Positions 40,609 to 52,351 of a stretch of 64,000 bases of DNA are shown here, piece after piece. A model generated the notes under the pieces. The model saw only the letters and a list, made by a program, of their open reading frames with translations. It ran no database searches and was not told the origin of the DNA. Source of the stretch: Locusta migratoria (taxonomy: Eukaryota > Arthropoda > Insecta > Orthoptera > Acrididae); contig CM048746.1 in assembly GCA_026315105.1 (NCBI GenBank), positions 643,128,898 to 643,192,897 on the forward strand, in the 5' to 3' direction. Both the position numbers and the translations under genes were made by a program. Each line of letters begins with the position of its first letter. Within the stretch, counting starts at the first letter, position 1.

Positions 40609-43600
40609 CACCTCCATGAACCACAGACATTGCCGAGGTGGGGTGGCTTGCGTGCCTCAACGATGCAGATAGCCGTACCGTAGGTGCAACCACAGCGGAG
40701 GGGTATCTGTGGAGAGGCCAGACAAACGTGTGGTTCCTGAAGAGGGGCAGCAGCCTTTTCAGTAGTTACAGGGGCAACAGTCTGGATGATTGACTGAGCT
40801 GGCCTTGTAATATCAGCAAGTGTGGCTTTGCCACACAGCTACTGCGGACGGCTGAAAGCAAGGGGAAACTACAGCCGTTACTTTTCCCGAGGACATGCAG
40901 CTCTACTGTATGAACATATGATGATGGCATCCTCTCGGGTAAAATATTCCGGAGGTAAAATAGTCCCCCATTCGGATCTCCGGGCGGGGACTACTCTGGA
41001 GGATGTGATCATCAGGAAAGACAATAGTGGCATTCTACGGGTCGGAGCGTGGAATGTTAGATCCCTTAATCGAGTAGGAAAATTAGAAAATTTAAAAAGG
41101 GAAATGGATAGGTTGAAGTTAGATATAGTGGGGATTAGTGAAGTTCGGTGGCAGGATGAACAGGATTTCTGGTCAGGTGAGTACAGGATTATAAATACAA
41201 AATCAGTTGGGGGTATCACAGGAGTAGGACTGATAATGAATAAGAAAATAGGAATGCGGGTAAACTACTATGAGCAGCACAGTGATCGCATTATCATTGC
41301 CAAGATAGATACGCAGCCAACACCGACAACAGTAGTACAGGTTTATATGCCAACTAGCTCTGCCGATGATGAGGAAATCGAAGAAATATATGAGGAGCTA
41401 AAGGAAATTATTCAGACAGTTAAGGGAGAGGAAAACTTAATTGTCATGGGAGACTGGAATTCGGTAGTAGGAAAAGGAAGAGAAGGAAAAATAGTAGGTG
41501 AATATGGATTGGGAAGAAGGAATGAAAGAGGAAATCGCCTGGTAGAATTTTGCACGGAACATGATTTAATCGTAACAAACACGTGGTTTAAGGATCACAA
41601 AAGAAGGTTGTATACGTGGAAGAGACCAGGAGACAACGGAAGGTATCAGATAGATTTTATAATGGTAAGACATAGGTACCGGAACCAGGTTACAAACTGC
41701 AGGACATACCCAGGGGCAGATATAGACTCTGACCATAACTTGTTAGTCATGAACTGTAGGCTGAAGCTGAAAAAACTGCAGAAAGGTAGGAAAACAAGGA
41801 GATGGGACTTAGATAGATTGAAGGAAAGTGAAGTTCTGGAGAATTTCAGAGGGAGATTTAGGCAACAATTAACAGAAACAGGGGGAAATAAAACAGTAGA
41901 AGAGGAATGGGTAGCATTGAGAGACGAAATTGTGAAGGCAGCGGAGGACAAAATAGGTAGAAAGGCAAGACCTACAAAAAAATCCATGGATATCACAGGA
42001 AATACTACAGTTAATTGATGAAAGGAGAAAATATAAAAATGCAGTAAATGAAACAGGCAAAATGGAATACAGACGACTAAAAAATGAGATTGACAGGAAG
42101 TGCAAAATGGCTAAGCAGGAGTGGCTAGAAGCCAAATGTAAATCTGTAGAAGAATGTATAGCAAGGGGAAAAGTAGATACTGCCTACAGGAAAATAAAAG
42201 AGACATTTGGGGACAAGAAAGGCACCTCTACGAATATCAAGAACTCAGATGGGAAACCGGTTCTCAGCAAAGAAGGGAAAGCTGAAAGGTGGAAAGAGTA
42301 CATAGAGGAGCTCTACAAAGGAAATGAACTTAGAGACGATGTTGTAGGAAGGGAAGAGGAAGTCGATCAAGATGAAATAGGAGATACTATAGTGAGAGAT
42401 GAATTTGACAGAGCCTTGAAAGACCTAGGTCGGAACAAGGCCCCAGGAGTAGATGACATACCCTCAGAGCTACTAAAGTCTCTGGGAGAGCCAGCCATGA
42501 CGACTATTTGAACTGGTGTGTAGGATGTTCGAGACAGGCGAAATGCCCTCATACTGTAAGAAAATTGTAATAATCCCCATTCCAAAGAAATCAGGTGCAG
42601 ACAGGTGTGAAAATTACAGAACCATCAGTTTGATAAGTCATGGTTGCAAAATTTTAACACGAATTATCTACAGGAGAATGGAAAAGCTGGTAGAAGCTGA
42701 CCTCGGGGAAGATCAGTTGGATTCAGGAGGAACATAGGAACCCGGGAGGCAATACTCACTTTACGTCTTATCTTAGAAGATAGATTAAGAAAAGGCAAAC
42801 CTACATTTTTAGCTTTTGTAGATTTGGAGAAAGCATTTGACAATGTTGACTGGAATACACTCTTTCAAATTCTGAAGTCAGCAGGGATAAAATACAGGGA
42901 AAGGAGAGTTATTTACAACTTGTACAAAAGCCAGACCGCAGTTATTAGACTCGAAGGGCATGAAAGGGAAGCATCAGTTGGGAAGGGAGTAAGACAGGGT
43001 TGTAGCCTTTCTCCAATGTTATTCAATTTGTATATCGAGCAGGCGGTGAAGGAAAGTAAGGAAAAATTTGGAATAGGGATTAAAGTTCAGGGGGAAGAAA
43101 TAAAAACATTGTGTTTTGCTTATGACATTGTAATTCTGTCAGAGACAGCGAAGGACCTGGAAGAGCAGTTGAATGGAATGGACAGGGTGTTGAAGAGAGC
43201 GTATAAAATGAACATTAACAAGAGCAAAACAAAAATAATGGATTGCGGTCTTAGAAAGTCGGGCGATGCTGAAGGAATTAGATTAGGTAACGAAACAATG
43301 AAGGTGGTAGATGAGTTTTGTTACTTGGGTAGTAAAATAACATGCGATGGTCGCAGTACAGAGGATATAAAATGCAGAATGGCAATGGGAAGAAAAGCAT
43401 TTTTGAAAAAGAGAAATTTGCTAACATCGAATATTAATTTAAGGGTAAGGAAGTCTTTTCTGAAGGCATTTGTGTGGAGTGTTGCCTTGTACGGGAGTGA
43501 AACATGGACGATAAGCAGTGCGGACAGGAAGAGAATAGAGGCTTTTGAAATGTGGTGCTACAGAAGAATGCTGAAGATTAGGTGGGTAGATCGCATAACT

Positions 43601-43898
43601 AATGAAGAGGTACTGAATAGAATTGGTGAGAAAAGGAATTTTTGGCATACCCTGACTAAAAGAAGGGATCGCTTGGTAGGACACATTCTTAGACATCGAG
43701 GAATCGTAAATTTAGCATTGGAGGGAAGTGTGTGGGGTAAAAATCGCAGAGGGAGGCCAAGAGACGCGTATAGTAAACAGATTCAAGTGGATGTGGGTTG
43801 CCGTTCTTATGAGGAGATGAAAAGGCTTGCTCAGGATAGAGTGGGGTGGAGAGCTGCATCAAACCAGTCTCCGGACTGAAGACCATAACAACAACAAC
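40609..43898 (+). mobile_element. Near-full-length RTE-clade LINE, nested
   Basis: The 3.3-kb element has a 5' untranslated region (about 213 bp, with GCCGAGGTGGGGTGGCTTG), one coding region (40822-43879) and an (ACA)n tail after GACTGAAGACCATAAC. A perfect 12-bp TSD AAGTTTCGCTTC (40597-40608 and 43899-43910) lies in an antisense RTE copy. This is the most complete autonomous-type element in the window. Confidence 0.9.
40822..43879 (+). pseudogene. RTE endonuclease-reverse transcriptase, broken
   Basis: The N-terminal apurinic-type endonuclease is nearly intact: VGAWNVRS (residues 75-82), VGISEVRW (catalytic Glu, 103-110), VMGDWNS (209-215), YQIDFIMV and DSDHNLL near residue 307. The RT follows in three further frames: NKAPGVDDIPSELLKSLGEP (about 42435), IPIPKKSGADRCENYRTISL (42580), MEKAFDNVDW (42824), VRQGCSLSPMLFNLYIEQAV (about 42990). 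The catalytic box reads CFAYDIVIL, so the first Asp of the FADD box is Tyr. The C-terminal part ends WRAASNQSPD. Frameshifts lie near 41982, 42505 and 42717. Three indels and the active-site change make it inactive, but the protein is otherwise complete. Confidence 0.9.
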
Positions 43899-44655
43899 AA
43901 GTTTCGCTTCTTTAGAAACGCTTTTCTCCCCATAGCCATTCTGCATTTTATATCTTCTTTACTTCGTCCATTGGAACTAATCTTGCTACCCAAATAACAA
44001 AATTCATCTACTACTTTTATTGTCACATTACCTAATCTAATTCCCTAAGCATCGTCTGATTTTCTGACATTGCATTCCATAACCTTCGTTTTACTCTTGT
44101 TAATGTTCATCTTATATCTTCCTTTCAAGACACTGTCCATTTCATTTATTTGCTCTTCCAGATCCTTTGCGGTCTCTCACATAATTACTATGTCATCGGC
44201 AAACCGCAATGTTTTTATTTCTTCTCACTGCACTTGAATATCCTCTCGAAATTTCTCCTTCCATTCCTTCACTGCCTGCTCAATGTACAGATTAAACAAC
44301 ATTGGGGAAAGGCTACAACCGTGTCTTACTCCCTTCCCAACCTCTGCGTCCCTTTCTTGCCCTTCGACTCTAATAACCACTGTCTGTTTTTTCTATAGGT
44401 TGAATATAACTCGTCGCTCCCTATATTTTACCCCTGCTACCTTCAGAATATGGAAGAGTGTATTCCAGTCGACATTGTCAAAAGCTTTCTCCAAATCGAC
44501 AAACGCTAAAAACGTAGGTTTTGCTTTCCTTAGCCTATCTTCAATGATAAGTCTTAATGTGAGTATTGTCTCCCGTGTTCCTACATTTGTCCTAAATCCA
44601 AACTGATCTTCCCCGATGTCGGATACCACAAGTTTTTCCATTGGTCTGTAAATAA
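43899..44655 (-). pseudogene. Antisense RTE LINE, RT part (right of the nested RTE)
   Basis: The minus strand encodes MEKLVVSDIGEDQFGFRTNV, TFLAFVDLEKAFDNVDW (44393-44641) and, further left, the region just upstream of the C-terminus. It is collinear with 40157-40608 once the insertion is removed. It is truncated on the RT side near 44655. Confidence 0.85.
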
Positions 44656-45045
44656 TTCTTAAACTACCCCTAAATTGAAATCACGCCAAGTGGTAAAGGG
44701 TAAGTATCGATTGACTTACTGGATTCAATGCATTGAAAAGAATGGGCCGTTACGACAGAATCGTTGAGGATCAACTGGCATGAATTAAATGTTTAGAAAC
44801 AGGGACTGCCGATCGCTGTTGGCAGGCGGGGTGCACTCAGCCCTTCGACTGAGGAGCTTCTCGGCTGAGGTGTGGGCCGCAGACCGAGACCCCCTCTATA
44901 CCGCATTCGTTGGCACCTTCTGGTGGAGGATGACATGACGACCGGTCGGTACCTGTTGAGCCTGTGGAGGCCTGCAGGAGTATAGGAAAGATCGTTATCC
45001 CGCACTGGCAAACTAATGGTTAAGAAACCAGGTTTTCTACCGAAT
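44656..45045. other. Unannotated stretch
   Basis: Moderately G+C-rich, with no motif recognised. Confidence 0.4.
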
Positions 45046-45055
45046 AGTACTGCAG

Positions 45056-46092
45056 TTGATTGGAATACACTATTTCAAATTCTGAAATCAGCAGGAGTAA
45101 AACATAGAGAACGAAAGGTTATTTACAACTTGTACAAAAACCAGACACCGATTATCAGAGTTGAAGGGCATGAAAGGGATGCAGAGGTTGGGAAGAGAGT
45201 GAGACAGGATTGTAGCCTTTCTCCAATGCTATTTAATTTGTACATTGAGCAAGCTATAAAAGAAAGCAAGAAGAAATTTGGAGTAGGAATTAAAGTTAAG
45301 GGTGAAAAAATATAAAACATTGCGTTTTGCCTTTGACATTGTAATTATGTCATAGACTGCAAAAGACCTGGAAGAGCAGTTGAACGGAATGGACAGTGTG
45401 CTGAAAGGTGCGTATAAAAGGAACATTAACAAGAGCAAAACTAGGGTAATGGAGTGCAACCTAAAAAAATCAATGCTGAAGGAATTAGATTAGATAACGA
45501 AACAATAAAGGTGGTAGATGAGTTTTGTTACTTGGGCACTAAAATAACACATGAAGGTCGCAGTACAGAGTATACAAAATGAAGAATGGCAATGAAAAGA
45601 AACGCGTCTTTGAAAAAGAGAAATTTGTTAACATCGAATATTTATTTAAGTGCAAGGAAGTCATTTCTGAAGGCATTTGTGTGGAGTGTGGCCTTGTATG
45701 GGAGCGAAACATGGACGATAAACAATGTGGATAGGAACAGGATAAAGGCTTTTGAAATGTGGTGCTGTAGAAGAATGCTGAAAATTAGGTGCGTAGATCG
45801 CGTAACTAATGAAGAGGTACTGAACAGAATTGAAGAGAAAAGGAATTTCTGGCATACCTTTAGTAAAAGAAAGGGATAGATTGGTAGGACACATACTTAA
45901 GACATCAAGGAGTAGTAAATTTAGCATTGAAGGGAAGTGTGTGGGGTAAAAATCGCAGAGGGACACCAAGAGATGAATACAGTAAGCAGATTCAAATGGA
46001 TGTAGGTTGCAGGTCGTATGAGGGATGAAGAGGCTTATTCAGGATAGGGTATTGTAGAGAGCTGCATCAAACCAGTCTCCGGACTGAAGACC
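45056..46092 (+). pseudogene. RTE LINE copy 3, 5'-truncated
   Basis: It starts inside the RT (WNTLFQILKSAGVKHRERKV), with VRQDCSLSPMLFNLYIEQAI and a frameshift at the catalytic box near 45315. The C-terminal frame (45586-45879: SFLKAFVWSVALYGSETWTI, RNRIKAFEMWCCRRMLKIRC) follows, then the GACTGAAGACCA end. The 10-bp TSD AGTACTGCAG (45046-45055 and 46093-46102) defines both edges. It is inactive. Confidence 0.9.
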
Positions 46093-46102
46093 AGTACTGC
46101 AG

Positions 46103-46440
46103 ATTATATGATCCGTTCTCTCCTACTACATTGCTCGTGGCAATTTGTTTCTGCTCGGGCCTTCAAGGTTGCTTTTCTCTGAGGTTGTGATTCATCTCCA
46201 GTTTAGATTCTTCTTCACTTTTCAATAGAGCTTATACAATGTGCGATGTGAAGTCAGTTTGATTTATATTAGGATATGATTCTCACGAGTATGAAAAACT
46301 TTCCACACGTTTTTTGAGCCCTTCCACCTAAACCGAGTTTTCATTAGTTTTCCGTGAAGCTCCATCATAAAGAAAAAACTCGTAGTTACCTTCTCGCTAA
46401 TAGTAAAGGTGTACATCACACACTGAATTAATCTCTCGCT
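46103..46440. other. Unannotated stretch
   Basis: Nothing was recognised. Confidence 0.4.
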
Positions 46441-46443
46441 CGT

Positions 46444-46645
46444 CGCGTGGTGAAGTGACCGAGCGTTCTAAGGTACCTTGCTGCGGAGCGCGCGGTTGCT
46501 CGAAGTCGGAGGTTCGAGCCCACTCTTGGGCATAGATGTGTCTGTTGTTCTTCGCATAAGTTAGTTTAAGCACTTTGTAAGCCTAGGAATTGATAACCGC
46601 AGCAGTTACGCCCCTTAGATTTAAAAATATTTTAATATTTGATTT
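46444..46645 (+). mobile_element. SINE family 2, sense
   Basis: The head (GTGACCGAGCGTTCTAAGG, TTGCTGCGGAGCGCGCGG), a B box (GGAGGTTCGAGCCCAC) and a decayed body (GGAATTGATAACCGCAGC) are present. Confidence 0.75.
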
Positions 46646-46775
46646 GAATATCTTCCTGCTTCTATCGTATCAACAACTTTGCAAAATGATATAAAAAGAC
46701 ACAAAAACACCAATTCACAAACATTTCTGAAATTTCGAAAGGTGTGCAGAAAAGTTCATTAGCAACGACCATTCA

Positions 46776-46778
<3 letters not shown>

Positions 46779-46816
<38 letters not shown>
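46779..46816. repeat. (TTA)n microsatellite
   Basis: About 12 TTA repeats. A separate (CA)n/(AC)n tract lies at 47025-47070. Confidence 0.95.
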
Positions 46817-47074
46817 CACCTGTCCGACTGAACATGCGTCGATGTAACACAAAATATATAAATATTCATTGTTGTTTATAAAGTATAGTATGTTCCTTAA
46901 AAAAATCAGAAATATCTACGTAAATTTAGAACCAAATACTTTACTACTTGAAATAAAATGTTGAGAAATATTGAGTAAACATGTTTTCGGAATTTTTAAT
47001 GATGGTTTTCACTAATAGTGAAACATACACACACACACACACACATACACACACACACACACAGACACACACGA

Positions 47075-48060
47075 GACAGAGAGAGAGAATGCCTTTTAAG
47101 ACATGAATGTGCTTTTTGTATAATAAATTCATTTAGAAGTTGAGTTACACGTTGCGTGTACGGTATATTACGAAATAACAAGTAAGTATCGTGCAACAAA
47201 TTGAAAAGGAAAATGTAATCTCATGCTTAACCCGATACACGTCTACTGTTGAGTGAAGTCATTAGAAGGCAATAACGATGCTACTACAAACACGCTAGAT
47301 TGTAATAACGCTGTCAGTTTACATTATCGTCTTCATTAACTAATTTCATCGTAATGCGTGTCTCCGATTGTTCTATATGGATGACTGGACGTTACAGCAT
47401 AATTTGCGTCTTTATTTTTTATTTATTTTTTGTTTTCTCTCGTGACACGCAAGATCACAATCAGATCTAATTATCCCGTGAATGGAACTCGTTTGGGAAG
47501 TTACTTATAGGTATATCATTAAGCTGTGACTATATTTCCAACGGCTCAAATACAGAACTGAATGTTATGGAAGACACAGCATCGTAGAATATAAACTTTT
47601 CCCAGCGCTAGCGATGTATAACAAGTTTAGATGAAAACCATAAAGGATCCACTACACATTGTACTTTTCGAACGATAAAATTTCGTGTAAAAAGTTGATT
47701 ACAATATATTACGTTGCCCTCTCTTTTATATAAGTGCAGTATAGAAACCAGGTGATTACCCGAAGGAAATAATACATTATAGTGTTTTGGACTAACATTT
47801 TACAATTAAGTCAATATACATTTCTAGCACTGTGGACCCAAGATATAATAAGCTCTTGGAATTTTTTTGAAGGCTTGGAAAGGAAGTTTTCCAATTTTTT
47901 GCTAATTACCGACATGCGCGGTCCGTTAAGCGAACCACTGCACAGTAACCTTCACGATACGGACGACCATAATATACAGCAGAATGGAAACTAATTAAGA
48001 AGGAAGCGGATGGTTTGACGCCCCTTCATCCCGCCGACGTATCACTACTTCGCTACTAGA
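47075..48060. other. Unannotated AT-rich stretch
   Basis: No coding or repeat motif was recognised. It may be old or unique sequence. Confidence 0.4.
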
Positions 48061-48061
48061 A

Positions 48062-48410
48062 GTGACTGCTAGCTCAGGTGTGGAAGAACACGTCCGAGAT
48101 ATGAACTTCGCTGCCTGTATACTGACATTAATTCATTGTTGACGTTTCCACATTTCGAGCTCTTACTCCGATATTCGCAGAGTGGAAATATCCTCGTCAG
48201 TCATGTTTCAGCAATGATAGTTCATCAGGACAGAAAATTAATTCGCCACACATTTGCTAACGACGAATTTGCGAAACTGAAGTCCTTCAGGACATAAATA
48301 CATTCGCGCGCGAATATGCCTCGCCCTACTAGAACTGTTCCGAGAGTTGAGTTGAAATGTACTTTCTGAGAAGTACCTTGGCCGTTCGGATTTCTGCGAA
48401 ACGTATTTTA
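48062..48410 (+). repeat. Unclassified dispersed repeat 'J', copy 1
   Basis: This segment aligns by eye with 60575-60925: CTTCGCTGCCTGTATACTG against CTTCGCTGCTTGTGTACTG, the shared GGACAGAAAATTAA, and the shared word CATTCGCGCGCGAATATGCC. The order of blocks is the same. No termini or coding content were recognised. Confidence 0.65.
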
Positions 48411-48574
48411 AGTTGAATGGATGGGTGGGGCCCAAGGGCGTGCTCAAATATTCCACCGGTCAAAGCTCACAAAGAGGAGAACTGTTACGGCATAAATTAT
48501 CCGTTACCAGAGCGTATTTAATAAATTACGGGTTTTACCGTTTACGTCAGACCTTTTGCAGACAAACGTTACGG

Positions 48575-48806
48575 CCACTGTGGAAGGCCCGAGCGCTCTA
48601 AGGCACATTGTTGCGGAGTGAGCGGTTGCTCCCCGTCGGATGTTCAAGCGCTCCCTCGATTATGAGCGTGTGTGTTGTCGTTAAGTTAGTTTAACTATTC
48701 TGTCAGACTAGGGAGTGATATCCATGGTACAGTCATCTGCCGCGGTGGAATGGCCAAGCGCTCTGAGTTAAGTCCCATAGATTTACAAACATTCGACCAT
48801 TTTGGG
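48575..48806 (+). mobile_element. Rearranged SINE family 2 with a second internal head
   Basis: A head and B box (GATGTTCAAGCGCTCC) and part of the body are followed near 48740 by a new partial head (TGCCGCGGTGGAATGGCC) fused directly to a family tail (GAGTTAAGTCCCATAG). A perfect TSD CAAACGTTACGG (48563-48574 and 48807-48818) encloses the whole, so the chimera entered as one unit. Confidence 0.8.
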
Positions 48807-48867
48807 CAAACGTTACGGAAAACATTACTTGTTATCTTAACTAGGAGAAAGCCTTGTGATCCATCTA

Positions 48868-50195
48868 CATCTACGTCTACATACATACTCCGCAATTCAC
48901 CGTAAGGTGCGTGGCGGAGCGTACACTGTACCACTACTAGGCATTTCCTTTCCTATTCCACTCCCAAATAGAACGAGGAAAAAAAAAATAACTATATGCC
49001 TCTGTACGAGCCCTAATTTCTCTTATCTTGTCTTTGTGATCACCATGCGAAATATAAGTAGGCGGCAGCAAGATCGTACAACAATCAGCTTCATATTCCG
49101 TCCCTCTAAATTTCCTAAACAGAAATTCACTAAAAGAACGTCGTCTTTCATCCAGCGATCCCCAATTGAGTTGCCGGAGCATTTCCGTGACACTCGCGCA
49201 TTGGTCGAACCTACCGGTAACAAACCTAGCTGCTCGCCTCTGAACGGTCTCTATGTCTTCCTTTAAACTGATCTGCTACGGATCCCAAACACTTGAGCAA
49301 TACTCAAGACGTGTTCGTACAAGCGTTTTATACGCGATCTCCTTTACAGGTGAAGTACATCTTCCCAAAATTCTCCCAATAAGCCGATGTCGGCTGTCCG
49401 CCTTACTCACAACTGACGTTACATGTTCGTTCCATTTCATATCGCTCTGCAATGTTACGCCTACATATTTGAACGACGCGACAGCATCAAGAAGCTCACT
49501 ACTAATGCTGTATTCGAACATTATGGGATTGTTTTTCTTACTCATGCGCTTCACCTTACATTTTTCTACATTGAGAGCTAGCAGCCATTCTTCGCACCAA
49601 CTAGAATTTTGTCTAAGTCATCCTGTATGCTATTACAGTCAGTTAAAGACGATACCATCCCATACACCACAGCATCATCAGCAAACAGCCGCAAATTACC
49701 AGTTACTCTGTCCATCAGATCATTTATATAGATAGAAAATAATAGCGGTCCTATCACACTCCTCTGGGGTACGCCTGATGAACACTCGCCGTCGAGAACA
49801 ACGTTCTCTTGAAGTCTTCCAGCCAGTCACAAATCTGTGAACCTATTCCATAAGCTCGTATCGTCGTTAGCAGTCTGCAGTGTGGCACCGCGTCGAACGC
49901 CTTTTTGAAGTCGAGAAAAACACAATCCGCCTGTTGCTCTTCATCCATGGCTCGCAAGATGGCATGTGAGAAAAGGGCAAGCTGAGTTTCACATGATGTT
50001 TCCTAATGCCGTGCTGATTCATAGAAAGAAGCTTTTCCCTTTCAAGGAAATTTACTATATTCGATCTGAGAATAAGCTCCCAGATTCAACATGAAACCGA
50101 TGTCAACGATATTGGCCTGTAATTGTGTGGGTCAGCTCTGTTTCCTTTCTTATAAACGGGAGTCACCTGCGCTTTTTTCCAATCACTAGGAAGTG
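48868..50195 (-). pseudogene. LINE 'A' copy 3, longest
   Basis: This reaches further upstream than other A copies. Minus-strand translation includes the RT fingers (AMDEEQQADCVFLDFKKAFD at 49957, VPHCRLLTTIRAYGIGSQIC), the motif 4 region (near 49760) and the C-terminal frame (49276-49554: YVGVTLQSDMKWNEHV, KTLVRTRLEYCSSVWDP). The 3' tail GTAGACGTAGATGTAGATGG is at the left. Several indels break the frame. No endonuclease is present. Confidence 0.85.
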
Positions 50196-50199
50196 TTAA

Positions 50200-50710
50200 G
50201 GGGAGCGTCGAAACGGGCTTTACAAAATACGAATCGGGGGTCTGAATCGTTTCTGGGAAACGAGATGGTTTCGCGCAGATACCGCCGTTGTCGCATCAAT
50301 CACCCCCCATGAGCGAGCCCCCGGCGCGTTGACGGCTTCCCTTTTCCTCGCCGATGATTCCGCCCAATCTCGCAGACGGCGCTGCGTCAGCGACTCAGCG
50401 CGAGGGGCATTAGTTACCCAATGGTCAGGCACGGCCGTCGGCCGTCGCGGTAATCCGCCGCCCGCAACTTGGACGGCCCGGGTAATATATTTTCTGCCGG
50501 CGGCGGCTCATACTTGATTACATTAGGTAGATGGCCGCTCTGCGTCAGACGGCGGGGTTGGCTGCACTGGCTCGAGCTGGTCGTGTGGTGGCAGCACTGT
50601 CGCCAGCAGTATGGGGCAGGATTAATGGCCGACGCGTCTTCTGCCACTGTGATAATTCCGCGGCAGTTAATGGCATCGACCTGCCGACTGGTTGGTGCCG
50701 TCCTACCTGA
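50200..50710. other. G+C-rich island 8
   Basis: This CpG-rich block has GGATTA at 50619-50624 (inside GGCAGGATTAATGGCC), GGTAATATATTTTCTGC near 50480 and GATAATTCCGCGG near 50650. Long opposed frames have no domain. Confidence 0.45.
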
Positions 50711-50768
50711 AAGTTACACACGGCAAACGTTTCTTCTCGTAGTTCCCTGCCTTTACTTTGAGTTAGAA

Positions 50769-51147
50769 CAGGGTGACCAGAAAAGGACTGCCTGATTTCA
50801 AAATTAAATATCTCGAAAACAAAGATCAATAGAGGAATGTAGTAAACGGTATGTTTATTGTGAAAAGTGTAAGAAGTTTATACAGCAGTTTGAAATAATA
50901 GTTACAAAAGTTGTTAACAGATGGCGCTGTAATCGTCTTACGTAATGCCTAGTATAAATAGTGATTCGAAGCCCAGAGCGATCAGTTCCACTATTGAAAC
51001 GTGAAAGGAGGTTAGCGTACCGAAAGAAGAGATTAAAACCATGTACTCCATTGAACAACGCGTTTTTCTGGCGCTAGAGTACCACATGTTAGAAGAGACT
51101 CCTACGGCAACAAGGCGAAGTTTTCAAGCACGATTAAAGTTCCAAAA
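50769..51147 (+). mobile_element. mariner-like transposon copy 2, 5' part only
   Basis: The terminal repeat (CAGGGTGACCAGAAAAGG) and untranslated leader match the copy at 6725. The transposase starts at 51041 (YSIEQRVFLALEYHMLEETP) and stops after about 33 codons where a SINE is fused. The catalytic domain is gone. Confidence 0.85.
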
Positions 51148-51375
51148 GGACCCGTCGACAGCTTGGTCATTAGAGACGGAGCTCACGCTCGGAGTTTGTG
51201 GGCAAGGATGGGGAAGGAAATCGGCTGTGCCCTTTGAAAGGAACCATCCCGGCATTTGGCTGGAGTGATTTAGGGAAATCACGGAAAACCTGAATCTGGA
51301 AGGCCGGAGGTGGATTTGAACCACCATTCTTCCGAATGCGAGTCCAGTGCGTTACCACTGTGCCACCTCGCACGG
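51148..51375 (-). mobile_element. SINE family 3, complete, antisense
   Basis: The body (AACCATCCCGGCATTTGGC, AAATCACGGAAAACC) and, on the right, a full antisense tRNA-like head (GGTGGATTTGAACCACC, GCGTTACCACTGTGCCACC) are present. It interrupts the mariner copy. The rest of the mariner is not seen to the right. Confidence 0.85.
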
Positions 51376-51392
51376 TGGGCTCTAGAAGAATC

Positions 51393-51440
51393 GTTTAAAG
51401 TGGGCACTATATATATATATATATAGTGCCCACTTGAAAC
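51393..51440. repeat. 48-bp near-perfect palindrome with (TA)n core
   Basis: The arms GTTTAAAGTGGGCAC and GTGCCCACTTGAAAC differ at one position and surround a TATATA core. It could extrude a cruciform. It may be the end of a fold-back element. Confidence 0.85.
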
Positions 51441-51645
51441 AATTCCGGCATGCGATCCAGCTCTCATTGAGATTGGAGTAATAAAAGAAGTGACATTCAG
51501 ACTCGTGTCCATGTGATAGTCTCGCCTCCGGTATCTTGTTTGATAATCTGTATGTTTTGTGTACACATTAACTTTCTAGTTTTACTTTTCTCACAAAGTT
51601 TTCGCAGCTTACTTTCCTGTTTTGACATTTCTGATCTCTCTGCAC

Positions 51646-52343
51646 TAGAGTTGCGCATAATAGTTCGCGATCGGGAGCGCTCACTTTAGTTCGCGACTCT
51701 GCCGCGAACTAGTTCGTTCTTTTAGTTCGTCCGCTCCCAGTGACGGCTGAGCGGCGTGGTCTCCGCATGCAAGTGGAGGGAGAAGTTCCCCCACCTAGCT
51801 ACTTCATGCGCTTGCTGCTTGAGCCGCTAACGATATTACGCGAACCAAAAGTAACAGTTTGTGGATAATTTCTCGCATTTAAGTTTAGAGTTATCTCTAT
51901 ATCTTGGCATTGCAGAATTTCTTAGTCAGATATTGCAGAGTGCAGAATACTTCAAAATAGAAATTTTATAGCACTGAACTATGTAATCTAGCAGCCAGGC
52001 GCTAAACTCGAAATGGCTCTCATCAGCAGAAGGCAAACACGTGGCGTATCGCGCATATCTTAGTTCGCAGCTCGGTCGCGAAGTAGGTCGCTCTTTTTAG
52101 TTCGTCAGATCGTTTTGTCTTTTGCTACCGCTACGAAAACTACAGCTGAGCTGCACCTCAGCTCGAAATGACGGCAACTGGCAAGAGGGAATCACGCGAT
52201 TCTGCGCGCTCTCGCGTCCTCTTGCTGTTACCCTTCAGTCTTCCGAAAAGAAGGGGACGAACTAAGAGGCGAGGGATCTGCGAACTAGTTCCCCTGTGCG
52301 AGCGCTCTTCCGAACTAGTTCGTTCGCGAACTGCACAAGACTA
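51646..52343 (-). mobile_element. hAT-type MITE copy 2, with 8-bp TSD
   Basis: The ends TAGAGTTGCGCATAATAGTT and the complement of TAGTCTTGTGCAGTTCGCG are inverted repeats. A perfect 8-bp TSD CTCTGCAC (51638-51645 and 52344-52351) is the hAT signature. The interior matches 12579-13486 in reverse, without the 26-bp array expansion. It is non-coding. The plus-strand frame at 52168-52368 is incidental. Confidence 0.9.
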
Positions 52344-52351
52344 CTCTGCAC

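Noticed and set aside
40822..43879. Calling the RTE open reading frame a functional gene
   Set aside because: Three frameshifts and a Tyr in place of the first Asp of the FADD box.
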